Below are positions 63,593 to 64,000 of a stretch of DNA of 64,000 nucleotides, in pieces; position 1 is the first letter of the stretch, and every line of letters starts with the position of its first letter. The notes beneath the pieces are model-generated. The model was not told the origin of the DNA. It searched no databases and saw nothing but the letters and a program-made list of their open reading frames with translations. The DNA is from Obelidium mucronatum (taxonomy: Eukaryota > Chytridiomycota > Chytridiomycetes > Chytridiales > Chytriomycetaceae). Location of the stretch: the NCBI GenBank assembly GCA_025765595.1, contig JAIVFH010000124.1:1-64000 (forward strand), in the 5' to 3' direction. Both the position numbers and the translations under genes were made by a program.

Positions 63593-64000
63593 CTGAAGCC
63601 TGGACGTGTCCTTGGGAGTTGCGGCGGTGGGTGCTTCGTCTTCGGAGGTAGCCTCGTTGTCGGATGCGGGATCGTCGTCGGCGGCGGCGGGTTCGTGGCG
63701 AGGGCGTGGGCGGTGTTGCTGTGGTTGTTGCTGTGGTTGTTGCTGCTGTTGCTGCTGTGGGGCGCGGGCGGCACGGGCAGCGGTGATCGTAGCGCGGAAG
63801 CCTTCCATGCGGCGGGGAGGTGGTGGCAACGGTGGCACTACTGCGTTGTCGATGTTGCCGTCGCGGATGGCGGTGTACTCCTCCCAGTCTGGGTCTTCCT
63901 GGACTGGAATGACCGCGACCGGAACGTTGAGCCTAAAAACACCGTCCCAGTCTGCTCTGGGGTTGGCGTTGTCCGGGTGGTCGACCAGGGCACGGAAGAC
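63593..64000 (-). CDS. DIRS-like Gag, 5' exon (runs off the window)
   Basis: Minus-strand frame with a Pro-rich start, RRMEGFRATITAARAARA, a Gln-rich run of about 18 residues, an acidic block (DDDPASDNEATSEDEAP) and TPKDTSRLQ followed by a gttagt donor at about 63,593. Upstream sequence to the window end remains open and Pro/Asp-rich. Low complexity limits recognition; the Gag assignment comes from position and the downstream zinc knuckle. Confidence 0.5.

Larger units (their letters stand above)
58388..64000 (-). mobile_element. DIRS-like tyrosine-recombinase retrotransposon (partial)
   Basis: Minus-strand order: Gag 5' exon (from beyond 64,000 to about 63,593), a 590-bp intron-like gap with a 21-bp minisatellite, Gag 3' exon with zinc knuckle (63,002-62,452), RT-RNase H-methyltransferase-like ORF (62,362-60,246), tyrosine recombinase ORF (60,267-58,891, overlapping the previous by 22 bp), then terminal repeats. 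This is the gene set of DIRS-order elements. The region is clearly more GC-rich than its neighbours. ORFs are open, so the element looks recent. Confidence 0.85.

Overview
The window is nuclear DNA of a eukaryote. Host genes are split by many short GT-AG introns (about 45-80 bp), there is no operon structure, and nearly everything between genes is transposable-element (TE) sequence. Plavaka-like CACTA and KDZ transposases, a partial fungal-type Zn-Cys cluster, a DIRS-like element and a TTAGGG interstitial telomere tract fit a fungus, perhaps an early-diverging lineage such as a chytrid. That placement is inference.

Layout. 1-7,600: a helicase fragment of a Helitron, a minus-strand copia remnant (Gag, LTR, RNase H) and a 5'-truncated LINE of about 4 kb that landed inside the copia RNase H with a 21-bp target duplication. 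7,610-12,755: a complete, young-looking Ty1/copia element (1569-aa Gag-Pol, LTRs identical by eye, target duplication GGGCT). 12,800-24,840: host-like genes: an unrecognised acidic-tailed protein, a multipass membrane protein, a large 13-exon gene with a C-terminal Cys/His module like that of very large inducible GTPases (VLIG), a small Zn-Cys protein, and a membrane-anchored protein with part of a GTPase-like fold. 25,911-30,970: a Plavaka/CACTA-type DNA transposon with two genes. 31,136-39,741: a KDZ transposon with three genes, with a second 2.7-kb TIR element nested in its left TIR. 39,795-41,012: a CbbX-type AAA+ ATPase gene.

41,099-58,060 is a scrambled region that a single inversion of about 14 kb (breakpoints near 42,672 and 56,676) explains. 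Undoing it rejoins four things at once: a pseudogene copy of the 17.4-21.2 kb gene, a Ty3/gypsy element inserted in it (target duplication ACGCG), a second copia element (identical 331-bp LTRs, target duplication ATGTC), and the Helitron helicase that this copia hit.

58,168-64,000: a copia LTR remnant, then a DIRS-like tyrosine-recombinase retroelement on the minus strand (Gag exons, RT-RNase H-methyltransferase-like ORF, tyrosine recombinase ORF) that runs out of the window.

Most TE copies are broken. Those that look intact are the 7.6-12.8 kb copia, the Plavaka-like and KDZ elements, and the DIRS-like ORFs.
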